A stretch of 64,000 nucleotides of DNA, from assembly GCA_040954595.2 (NCBI GenBank), contig CM082587.2, forward strand, positions 8,308,001 to 8,372,000, read 5' to 3'. Source of the stretch: Balanoglossus misakiensis. Its lineage: Eukaryota > Hemichordata. A program made the translations under genes and the position numbers. Shown here one piece after another: positions 23,436 to 33,500 of this stretch (position 1 is its first letter; each line of letters begins with the position of its first letter). Under the pieces are notes generated by a model that had not been told where the DNA came from, searched no databases, and was given only the letters and a program-made list of their open reading frames with translations.

Positions 23436-24173
23436 TGGACAGTTACATGCTCACAAAGTAGCCGTGTGGTGCCTCAGTTACCCAGAGGAGGGAGGCTATG
23501 GGTGCTACACCTTGCCCAAGGGTGACCCAGCACAGCAGCAATTAAGGGTGTAGTGACATTCTCCCCCAAGCCCAGGTATTCCCATACTAGGGCCTTGCTG
23601 CCGGATGCAGTTTATTGTCATACCCAGGACATTACGTATACAGTATGAACAAGTGTCATTGTATTTTTTTTACATATAGTCTTTTGTAGTGTCACTTGAA
23701 AAGTTAATCAAAAAATTGATGCTTCATTTACTAAACAAGTAAAAGTGTAAGCTGTATTCTATAGTATATATCTGTAGTACTTAAGCAATAGAATGTTTTA
23801 TATAAAATAGTACTTTTGATCATTTTTGGTTGTTCAATTTTTTACATCCTTTTATATTGTAACCAGGCATAGACTTCCCCGATTTCCGCCTCTATAATTG
23901 TCCCCAAGGCCCTCCCTCACCCAGACTTGGATCATGCCTTGGGCTTTCGTTCATTTGTGAGAAACCACTTGGATTGTGGGGCTTGTGATTTCCACTCGGG
24001 GCACCCCAATGTTCTTCATTTGGGTCTGAAAATTGAACTTTGTGTCTGAAAGTGTTTCTGGGCATGTGCGTCATTTGCATTCTGTTGGCAGGGTGCATGA
24101 TCATTATAACACAATATTGCTTGTGGCACAAGTTCAATTAAGATTATACATTGGTTTAATGTTATTATTCAGT
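23436..24173. other. Intergenic region, 3' flank of the Plavaka-like gene
   Basis: No gene supported. GC-richer sequence at about 23450-23610 (GAGGGAGGCTATGGGTGCTACACC) looks like a repeat or old exon fragment that I cannot place. A minus-strand frame at 24137-23892 is proline/glycine/asparagine-rich and might be a downstream exon of the helix-hairpin-helix gene, but nothing confirms it. Confidence 0.35.
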
Positions 24174-24644
24174 TTATATCCACCAGTTTTCACATCTTGT
24201 TATTTTTGACATTAAAACTTTGTTGATTTGACTTTTGTCTGGCTGCACTTTTCGTTTTTTTTTTTGAAGTTTCAATTTCATGAGAACTACATGCATTAAC
24301 TTTATATTGGTGCTATATTGAGGAGGGCAACTACTTTTGGCATTTACACCAGGGCTCCTATTGCTACAATTCATGTAACTGTCTGATGAATAGTCAGAAT
24401 GAGAGGAACTTCCTGTTTTTGTGTCGTACACAACTTTCTTGTGAAACTCTGGTGTCAACCTAAGGCGGGGCACGTCTTTCAACATGCCAGGTGTAACCCT
24501 ACCAAATTTGTTTCTAAGAGCAATAATTGCTCGGGCTACCTTCTCCCCTACCCCTGGTAAAGTTTTCAGGGTCCTAATGTTACATGTATTAATATACACT
24601 TCGTGATTGAGGTCATCCTGATAGAATCGGAGACAGCTGGTCAA
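24174..24644 (-). CDS. Helix-hairpin-helix domain ORF (partial gene)
   Basis: The minus-strand frame contains NTCNIRTLKTLPGVGEKVAR followed by AIIALRNKFGRVTPGMLKDV: two helices around the LPGVGEKVA hairpin. This is a classic ComEA-type helix-hairpin-helix that binds the DNA backbone. After it come a Ser-rich linker, a CPPQYSTNIK segment and a basic KLQKKKRKVQPDKSQ stretch, ending at 24174. The likely start is a splice acceptor, TATCAG before GATGACCTC (about 24622), rather than the upstream ATG. Short HhH modules of this kind occur in repair proteins and in many transposon-derived animal ORFs; here no other domain is attached, so function is open. A minus-strand frame at 24887-24690 could be an upstream exon. 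Confidence 0.5.
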   Translation of the reverse strand: MTSCLRFYQDDLNHEVYINTCNIRTLKTLPGVGEKVARAIIALRNKFGRVTPGMLKDVPRLRLTPEFHKKVVYDTKTGSSSHSDYSSDSYMNCSNRSPGVNAKSSCPPQYSTNIKLMHVVLMKLKLQKKKRKVQPDKSQINKVLMSKITRCENWWI

Positions 24645-25111
24645 TCACCTCAACAATTAACATAACAAAATTACCCCAGAGGTTCAACTTCAATTCAAAA
24701 GGAACGTCCTGGGTAATAGTGAAACAATTAGGTGCTTATCCCCGGAAGCTAAATCAACCTGGGAAATCACTGTGGTGGGCCCTTCGAGATGTTTGATGAG
24801 CCCGTTAGTGCTGTACTTCTTCCCCTCGTAACTTTTTTTTAAACGTACAGCCAAGTTCGCCAAAATAAAAATCACAATACTTGACACACACTGCTGGTTG
24901 TCCCAGGCAACACCAGCTTAAGGTTGATAAATATAAAACGTTTTTTTATTGAAAAGAATAATCACGAACGTAAATAAATAGGCCACTCGCATGAACCGAG
25001 TGATAAATAAAAGATGTAAACGGAGTAAAATAAACGAACGCTCACTCACTCCCACACAAAAAAGACGCGGAATGTACCATACCGTTCTCTGGAAACGGCT
25101 GGAAAAGTTTC

Positions 25112-25123
25112 TGCGCATGCGCG
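25112..25123. promoter_or_regulatory. NRF-1-type palindrome TGCGCATGCGCG
   Basis: TGCGCATGCGCG matches the NRF-1 consensus (TGCGCATGCGCA) in 11 of 12 positions and sits in locally CpG-rich sequence. Binding is inferred. Confidence 0.45.
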
Positions 25124-26222
25124 GAACGCTGCTCCGAAACACGTTTTTCTGGAGTGAGGGTCGCTAAAAAATAGAACAGACGACACACGTAAACGCGAAC
25201 AAACAAAATGTGCGATTGAAAATTCAGAAAAATATTCAAGAAAATCCTGAACGCTATCAAAAACAGATGAATGATTCATCAATCGGAATGAAAAACGTGT
25301 TGAAACCAAGAGCAGACTGCTGCCTCTACGACAATGGCCCCGTTTCCACCCACGTGGTTAGTAAGAAAATCCACGGAAAATTCGCTGAAAACTATCTTCA
25401 AAACCCCGGCACCGTCCCTAAATATCACTAAAAATCCCCCGCGGAAATTAAGAGTTTGCCCAGTGTCTTCTGGCCCCGGTAATTCTCGATATCCCACTTT
25501 TCCTTACCCAGAAAAGCCCCACGTCTCACCCGGACGCAATCGCCGAATTCCGCCGAAGCTCAGAAACACCACTCTACTCCTTCCCCGCGTAACGTGTACT
25601 TGGACCATTTGCCAAGTCTACCTCACTCCAGGTTCGCACGCAAACTGCTCGCAGCGCCAATGTTGTGAAATAGCCGATTCGCCGCGTCCTGACTGACCTA
25701 TTACCACGGGCTATAACTTGACTACGTCTACATGCTCTGCACAGCCCCAAAACCACGCTGTTGGTCCATCCTCAGCCAGGCGTAGACTCCTCCACCGATT
25801 CCCACCGTACCTGGAGGACTGCACTGACGCATGGCGGGGCAGGTCACATGTATATGAACTGATCAAAATGGCGGGAAGAAAATTAGATACAATGTAAACG
25901 CTCTACGTGCGAAGTGTTTTTTGAGCTATAGAAATCGAATTCACTGAATTAATGACATAAAGGTTCTGTGTTTCGTGATATACTTTGAATATCTTTTGTC
26001 ATTTTCTCGAAAAAGTTGGTCGATATACTGAACAAATCCGTTTTCCTCCAACGTGCAGGCGAATATTTGCATGTGAAAAGCACACATAGAACGTCACCTA
26101 TTCAAATGCAAATTACTAAAAATGACGGAGACTTGCATAAGGGCCCTTTTCCATTGCGGCGGCCCAAATAATATTAAATGAAAATACCACAAACTATGAC
26201 CCTGTAAAAAAAATCTTTGCAA

Positions 26223-26225
<3 letters not shown>

Positions 26226-26263
<38 letters not shown>
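26226..26263. repeat. (CA)n microsatellite
   Basis: About 19 uninterrupted CA units. Confidence 0.95.
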
Positions 26264-26269
<6 letters not shown>

Positions 26270-26429
26270 AACGCAATAAAAAAAAATGCCCGTTGTGTGG
26301 TCAAACAGTACTCGTAAGTTGTAGTATCCCTAAGCCAGCGGTAATTAATCGTGAAGTTTTACATGCCGCGGCGCATTTTGATCTATTTCGTCGAAAGGTT
26401 TGTCAAATCTTAAAAACAAAGCTTAAATG

Positions 26430-26640
26430 AAGCATGGTGAGAGAGGTAAGCTTTTTTAAAGGTTTGGCCAAAACCTTCCCCCAAGATTTGATACACAACC
26501 TTGGCACAAGATTTGGAGATAGGCTTGGAGTAACATTTTCAACAAACAAGCTTGGCCAAACCTACAGACGAATACCTTCGGCCAAGATTAGAGTACGGCC
26601 AAGCTTGGCCAAAGGTATTGCACAATCGCGTGTGTAGAGG
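26430..26640. repeat. Second, inverted copy of the CCAAGCTTGGCC / ACACGCGATTGTGC element
   Basis: Contains GGTTTGGCCAAAACCTT, AAGCTTGGCCAAACCT and GGCCAAGCTTGGCCAAAGG, ending GTATTGCACAATCGCGTGTGTAG. This is the reverse complement of the left edge of the repeat at 10715. Confidence 0.6.
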
Positions 26641-27105
26641 TCAAAGGTTAAATGTTTCATTTGATTTTTGAGCAGTTTTCGGGGTTGTGTGTCGCAGGAA
26701 AACGATCCGTTTTTCAAGGTTTCCCGTTCGTACTTTAGAAATCGGTGGTGACTGGTGTGAAGTAAATTTATTGCTCTTTATTAGGGAGTAATTTTTTTCT
26801 TCGTTGTCGGTAATTTGTGTCAAAAATCCTTCGGCGAAGAAAATGGTCAGTGGAAATTGTTGGCCATTCCGTCTGCTTCGTTTCGAACGAGAATGCACAG
26901 CGCCCCCACGGTAAAACTGGGCTGGGTTAACGTTGACAGCCAGCTCCACGATTAAACACATTTACCAATCTCGCATGCAGTTATTTACATCCTCTGTCAA
27001 CTATAAAATACATCCGTGAGATCATAGCAGTACGTAAAATGGAAAAAAAAATGTGAATCTACAATCGAATATTGGATTCACGTCAAGCGCCGGCGAGGTC
27101 CAGAA

Positions 27106-27178
27106 GGGCCTGTGGCGCAACGGATAACGCGTCTGACTACGGATCAGAAGATTCCAGGTTCGAATCCTGGCAGGCTCG
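27106..27178 (+). tRNA. tRNA-Arg (anticodon ACG)
   Basis: 73 nt cloverleaf without intron. The acceptor stem GGGCCTG pairs with CAGGCTC (one G:U), with G as discriminator base. The anticodon stem is TCTGA/TCAGA with loop CTACGGA, giving ACG (read as ICG for arginine CGN codons after A34 deamination). The T arm is CCAGG-TTCGAAT-CCTGG. The internal B box GGTTCGAATCC is perfect, and a T-run downstream (about 27188) can terminate RNA polymerase III. It closely matches vertebrate tRNA-Arg-ACG. CCA is not encoded, as expected for a eukaryote. It lies alone, with no tRNA cluster around it. Confidence 0.97.
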
Positions 27179-27418
27179 GGCCTTCAATTTTTTATTCACT
27201 CGGACGTTTTTTTTCCTTTTACTTTTCTATTGTCACTTAGACAACAAAGCATACAGGACTTATTTATTGTCTCTTGTAACGAAGCACGTCTTTTTCACGT
27301 CACTCGAATTAATTTAACTCATATTTTGGTCAAATAGAACGCCTGCTGCCAGGTAAAATGGCAAACAGCATCGACCGAAACTGTCCTTTCATATACATGT
27401 ACATATTAATTTCCCCAC

Positions 27419-27886
27419 ATGCTCATCTTTGCAAGTGAAATGATGCCGCGGCATATTGATGAACCGGGACATTGTCCTGATCAGGTCACAGTCAGTGTAT
27501 TCCAAAGCCTGTGCCCTGATCCCTCACTTCAGTTGGCAAGTGATTCTGAAGAAAGTGATTTTAACGCTGAAAAATTAGCGGAAATCGACAATTTAATCAT
27601 GCAAGGTAATGATTACAGAAACGATAACTTAATCAGATACCGGAAAACTAATATTCAGGAGGCCTAATATCTATATAGGAGTTCAAGTTAATGTCGCCTT
27701 TACGTGATTTTTTTATTTCCAGGTACAGACACAAGAACATCTTCAGCAGATGAAATCGCCGGAACTTCTACAGATACACCGGAGCTCCAGTACCCCAAGA
27801 AGACGATTCATATAAAGTGGACAGTCAGAAATTTGTTGAGGGGGGCTTCTAGAAGGTATTCCTTCAGAAACAGAGAGGGAAATTAA
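27419..27886 (+). CDS. Possible small two-exon gene cut off by a repeat
   Basis: A frame from 27419 (or the in-frame ATG at 27440, MPRHIDEPGHCPDQ) to a donor after 27605 joins in phase to 27723-27886. It reads ...NLIMQGTDTRTSSADEIAG...NLLRGASRRYSFRNREGN and stops at TAA where the AGCTGCAAGCAGC repeat begins. It is acidic and Ser-rich at first, basic at the end. I recognise no family. The phase-matched splice favours a gene, but the short length and abrupt end at a repeat make a decayed or chance frame equally possible. Confidence 0.3.
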
Positions 27887-27889
27887 AAG

Positions 27890-30537
27890 GAAATTAAAGC
27901 TGCAAGCAGCGTTGAAGGGGCCCAAGCATAGAGTTAATAACCATTAGACTCCATTCAGGGTTGTACCATTCAAATGCGTAGTCTGTATTTGCTCTGGATG
28001 TGGAGATATGGGGAAGTAGGCAACCACCCGAAATGGATGTCTTACAAGTACAAACACAACAACCAAAGGTGAACTTCTACGTTGTAAGTACTTCAGTTAC
28101 TTCAAAGGTCAGCTGAGGGTATCCAAAAATTGGGCCAAAAATTAGGATTCTTATTTGGTTCATATTCAAGACAACGGAAAATAATCGCTGTTTGGGTTTG
28201 TCAAATTATATATGGCCATAATAATGAGTTAAGCAAGTAAGTTACAGGTAGCCCCTAAAATTTAGCATTTCCTACCCGACCCCTCTAAACACCTGGCTAT
28301 ACATGATGTGCATGCTAACATATGGAAAGCAGGTCAATGGACACCTGATGTCACCCAAAAATTTGACAAAAAATGTTCTTTCCTGTTTATGTCATGTGCA
28401 ACAAATCCTACATTTGCAGCCCTTTCACTTTGCCTACCATTAGGTATGCACGTAATACATGAATCAAGCAGGTGTCGCAGGTATCCGCTGTATTTGGCAT
28501 TTCATGATAGTTTCGCTCCGAATACCAAAGCTGCACTTGTACAACGGGCTGAGGTATGGCACTGTACGACAGAGGTCATCCAAATCAACTTATACATTTG
28601 GGCAAAAACCAACTGACACTTACATTCGTCCCTGTGGAACAAAAACCACACCTATCGCCCTGTTGGTTAGTGTCCAATTAAATGTACAAAATCAATGACT
28701 TAGGCAGGTGCAACAGGTGACCCCGCCTTTGGTATATCTTTATGGTCCCATCCATATATACCCCCCCCACGCCAAAAGTAGGTGAAATGTCACATAAGAT
28801 CGCCCATAAGGCTGCATTCACAAACACCTCTTGAAGGGGGGGGGGGGGGGCGGGAGAATTCAATTTTTTTTACCGCTAATTTTCACATGCCCCCCGTACA
28901 CAACCCGAAAAATTTCAAATCCCCCCCCCCTTCCGAACTGCCAAAATTTTGAAATCCCCCCTACCCATTTTCTTTCACAGAGCAAAACACATCACCTAGT
29001 ATCTATCTTGTAAAAAAAGAAAAACAGCGCTCCCATTTTTTAAGAATTTGTATCCTGTGTTGGGTGACATTGTAAACCGAGAATTGAAGGGGGTGGGTTT
29101 GGGAGGGGGTGCACGTAAGAAAATTTTATAAAATACAGAGCTCAAAGCTGCATTTTAATGAACCCGGCAAAGGCAAATTAACTCAACTACCGGTATGTTG
29201 GGGAGGACAACTTTAACCGTCGACGCTCATAGTTATCATGGGTCCCCTGACCTGGGACACTAGATAAACCAATCAATGATTGAAAGGTGTTGATGAATGG
29301 AGGGGGTGGGTGTCCCCCTCCCCATTAGAAAATTTTGTAAAATAAAGGGCGCGAAACTGCATTTTTGTGGACTCAAAATAAATATTTAGTCGTCAAAGTT
29401 TTCAAGTCCCCCCCTTTCAGTCCCTAAATTATTTCCAATCCCCCCCTTACATACCCTCAATTTTTTTCAAATCCCCCCCCTCAATTCTCCTGCCCCCCCC
29501 CCCCTCCTGAGGTGTTTGTGAATGCAGCCTAACTTGACAGGAAAATCGGACTTCATATTGATCCATTTGCAACAAATACCACACTAGCATCCCTTTCATT
29601 GACCCCACAATTACGCATGCACATAATTGAGTTACGCAGGTGTCACAGGTGACCCCCGAATCGGGCGTATTATTTTGGTCCCATACAGCTGCATGAAGCT
29701 GCGTGCCATTACTGGCGACCTGATAACCCCCACGGCCACCTGCGGGCCAACCCCCATACTGAACTTTCAGTTGCAACGTCACGACTGAAGTAGGAACTGT
29801 TGAACGGCAAAGAAGCCTGATCTCTGATTATTGCTGGTACCATACTCCCTTCGTGCAAGAAAATCATTGGTCTGCTGACGTATTTCGGCCACATTAGCGA
29901 CTGAGGGTCAAAGTCCGCAGCCGCATTACATTGAATGTTAACCAGTGTAGCCGGGTCTAGATAGAAACATTTGAACGGCAACAGCTAACAAACTCAGCGT
30001 AATTCAATAAAACGCCCTAACACAGCCTGAACGCCGATAATGTGTTATCCCAAAATTCATTCCGTGGAAAATAATCACTGGTCTGTTTACGTATTTCAGC
30101 CGATTTTCCAAGGTCTACTGCAACCCGCCAGAAGTGAGTAGCCTGCTAATGAGATCTCCACAACATTACGTAATGACGGTCAAAGTCCGATGCCCCAGTG
30201 TCCATCCTCAGCCCACCAAAAATGCGAAAAATATTACAAAAATCTTCTTCTCAAAATCGACGTGGCCTAGGACCTTGAAATTTGGCACAGGGGATTTTGG
30301 CCACATGGTCTACAAAAATCGCGAAAAGAATGTACATTCCCCCATTAACGTGCAAATTAGGTCAATTTGAAAATTTCGCTCGATTATAGCCACCAAGTCA
30401 CGTGACTAATTACAAATTCAAAGGGCAGGTGCACCAGTACTCATGGGCCCCAATCATCGTGCCAAACTTCATAGGCGCAGGTGCCGGAATTTCAGAGAAA
30501 AACGGGAGCAAAAAAACGACTCAAGAAGAAAGAAGAA
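27890..30537 (+). repeat. Old, diverged copy of the AGCTGCAAGCAGC repeat, interrupted by an inverted-repeat insertion
   Basis: Opens AAATTAAAGCTGCAAGCAGCG and contains decayed versions of every block of the downstream units: AAAGGTCAGCTGAGG, TATGCACGTAATACATGAATCAAGCAGGTGTC, CTTCTTCTCAAAATCGACGTGGCC. It ends in an A-rich AAAAACGACTCAAGAAGAAAG tail before unit 1. It is interrupted at 28806-29531. Confidence 0.75.
28806..29531. mobile_element. Inverted-repeat insertion with homopolymeric G/C subtermini
   Basis: The left end reads AGGCTGCATTCACAAACACC followed by TC, and the right end ends GGTGTTTGTGAATGCAGCCT, a perfect inverted match. Next to these come a run of about 15 G on the left and runs of C on the right, followed by complementary GGAGAATTCAATTTTTTT and AATTCTCCT blocks. 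About 726 bp, no coding frame. It is inserted in the older repeat copy. A clear target duplication was not found by eye. Confidence 0.75.
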
Positions 30538-30579
30538 ATATAGCTGCAAGCAGCGATGACGGGCACAAGCTTAAGCCGA

Positions 30580-33500
30580 AGGTCAAAGGTCATATGTGGT
30601 CACCCAAAATTTGGGCAAAAAATGTTGATCCCATACTAGTCCAGGTCCAACAAAAACCAGACCTCTAGCCCTATTGGTTTGTCTGAAATTATATATGCGC
30701 ATAATTAATTATGTAAAGTGTAAGACTCCATTAATAGTTCGATCCATCCAAACATAAATGCTGTACCTGTTCTGGATGCCGAGATATAGGAAAATGGGTC
30801 AAAGGTCATGTGAGGCCACTTGAAAGTTGGGCAAAACATTTTAACCCCATACTAGTCCAGGTCCAAGAAAAACCAGACATCTAGCCCTATTGGTTCGCCT
30901 AGAATTAGATATGCACATAATTAATGAGGTAAAGTATAAGGCTCCATTAGGAGTCACAACCCTCCAAATGCCAAAGCTGTATCTGCGCTGGTTGCCGAGT
31001 TATGGTAAAGTAGGTCAAAGGTCACCTGAGGTCACCCAAAAATTGGGCAAAAATGTTTGATCCCATACTGGTCCATGTTTAACAAAAATCAAACCTCTAG
31101 CCCTATTTGCTAGCCTGGAATTAGGTATGCACATAATTAATGAGATATGCAGGTGTCACAGGTGACCTTCAATTTTGTCTTTTCAATTTTAGTCACAACC
31201 CTCCAAACGCCAAGTCTGTACCTGCTGTGGATGCCGAGATATATGAAAGTAGGTCAAAGGTCACCTGAGGTCACCCAAAATTTGGGCAAAAATTTTTGAT
31301 CCCATACTGGTCCATGTCCCACAAGAACAAAACCTCTAGCCCTATTAGTTAGCCTGGAATTAGGTATGCACATAATTAATGAGTTAAGCAGGTGTTACAG
31401 GTGAGCCCAAAATTTTGCCTTTTATTGTGGTCCCATTCTGCTCACGGGCCAATAGAGAGTCACTGTACAGGACCATTGCACAGCCAACCTGGACATAGCG
31501 TGATAGCTTAACTATAGAAAGTATAGGCCTATGGCTGGGTCCAAAAATATGAAAAATAAAAAAATCTTCTTCTCAAAATAGACTTGGCCCACGGCCTTGA
31601 CATTTGGCATGTAGGACACTGACCACATGGTCCGCAAAAATCGCTAAAAGAATGTTGATATCTCCATTCATATGCAAATTAGGCCCATTTGAAAACTTTG
31701 CCCATATATGGTCATCAGGTCATGTGACTAATTACACATTCACGAGGGTACTGCACGAGCTCTCATAGACCTGCACCATTGTGCCAAGTTTGAGATTCGT
31801 AGCTTCAGCCATTTCCAAGATCCTAGTTGGCAAAAAAACTGCACAAGAAAAAGAAGTAGAAGAATATAGCTGCAAGCAGCGATGACGGGCACAAGCTTAA
31901 GCCGAAGGTCAAAGGTCATATGTGGTCACCCAAAAACTGGGCAAAAAGTTTTGACCCCCATACTAGTCCAGGTCCAACAGAAACCAGACCTCTAGCCCTA
32001 TTGGTTTGTCTGAAATTAGATATACGCATAATTAATGATGTAAAGTGTAAGACTCTATCAATAGTTCGATCTATCCAAACACAAATGCTGTACCTGTTCT
32101 GGATGCCGAGGAAAGTAGGTCAAAGGTCACCTGAGGCCATCCGAAAGTTTAGCAAAAAATTTTGACCCCATACCAGTCCAGGTCCAACAAAAATCAGGCC
32201 TCTAACCCTATTGGTTCGCCTAGAATTAGATATGCACATAATTAATGGGGTAAAGTATAAGGCTTCATTAGGAGTTCCATGCCTCCAAATGCCAAGGCTG
32301 TATCTGCGCTGGTTACCGAGATATGGTAAAGTAGGTCAAAGGTCACCTGAGGTCACCCAAAATTGGGCAAGAAATTTTAACCCAATACTGGTCCATGTTC
32401 AACAAAAATCAAACCTCTAGCCCTATTGGCTAGCCTGGAATTAGGTATGCACATAATTAATGAGATAAGCAGGTGTCACAGGTGACCCCTAGTTTTGTCT
32501 TTTCAATTTTAGTCACAACCCTCCAAACGCCAAGTCAGTACCTGCTGTGGATGCCGAGATATAGGAAAGTAGGTCAAAGGTCACCTGAGGTCACCCAAAA
32601 TTTGGGCAAAAATTTTTGATGCCATACTGATCCATGTCCCACAAGAACAAAACCTCTAGCCTTATTAGTTAGCCTGGAATTAGGTATGCACATAATTAAT
32701 GAGTTAAGCAGGTGTTACAGGTGAGCCCAAAATTTTGCCTTTTATTGTGGTCCCATTCTGCTCACGGGCCAATAGAGAGTCACTGTACAGGACCATTGCA
32801 CAGCCGACGTGGACATAGCGTCATAGCTTAACGATAGAAAGTATAGGCCCATGGCTGGGTTCAAAAATATGAAAAATAAAAAAATCTTCTTCTCAAAATA
32901 GACTTGGACCACGGCCTTGACATTTGGCATGTAGGACACTGACCACATGGTCTGCAAAAATCGCTAAAAGAATTTTGATATCTCCATTCATATGCAAATT
33001 AGGCCCATTTGAAAACTTTGCCCATATATGGTCATCAGGTCACATGACTAATTAAACATTCACAGGGATACTGCACCAGCTCTCATAGACCTGCACCATT
33101 ATGCCAAGTTTGAGATTTGTAGGTTCAGCCGTTTTCAAGACCTACCTGAGCAAAAAAACTACACAAGAAAAAAAAAAAAAAAAATATAGCTGCAAGCAGC
33201 GATGACGGGCACAAGCTTAAGCCGAAGGTCAAAGGTCATATGTGGTCGCCCAAAATTTGGGCAAAAAGTTTTGATCCCAATACTAGTCCAGGTCCAACAG
33301 AAACCAGACCTCTAGCCCTATTGGCTTGTCTGAAATTAGATATGCGCATAATGAATGATGTAAAGTGTAAGACTCCATTAATAGTTCGATCCATCCAAAC
33401 ACAAATGCTGTACCTGTTCTGGATGCCGAGATATAGGAAAGTAGGTCAAAGGTCACCGAAGGCCACCCGAAAGTTGGGCAAAAAATTTTGACCCCATACT

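Larger units (their letters stand above)
24888..27105. other. GC-richer intergenic region, probable promoter-type sequence
   Basis: From about 25000 to 25900 the sequence is clearly richer in CpG than its surroundings, with an NRF-1-type palindrome at 25112-25123 and CAAAATGGCGGGAAG (YY1-like) at about 25864-25878. No long conserved frame. This may be the promoter of the minus-strand HhH gene or of an unseen short gene. The rest holds the (CA)n tract and a second copy of the AAGCTTGGCC repeat. Confidence 0.4.

Noticed and set aside
10232-23565. CACTA-type termini (CACTGTGTAG near 10232 against GTGTAGTG near 23547) for the two-gene element
   Set aside because: The match is only a few bases and does not extend; not evidence for terminal inverted repeats.
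25046-25756. Overlapping frames on both strands in the CpG-richer region
   Set aside because: GC-rich promoter-type sequence with few stops; frames overlap on both strands and none looks like a protein family.
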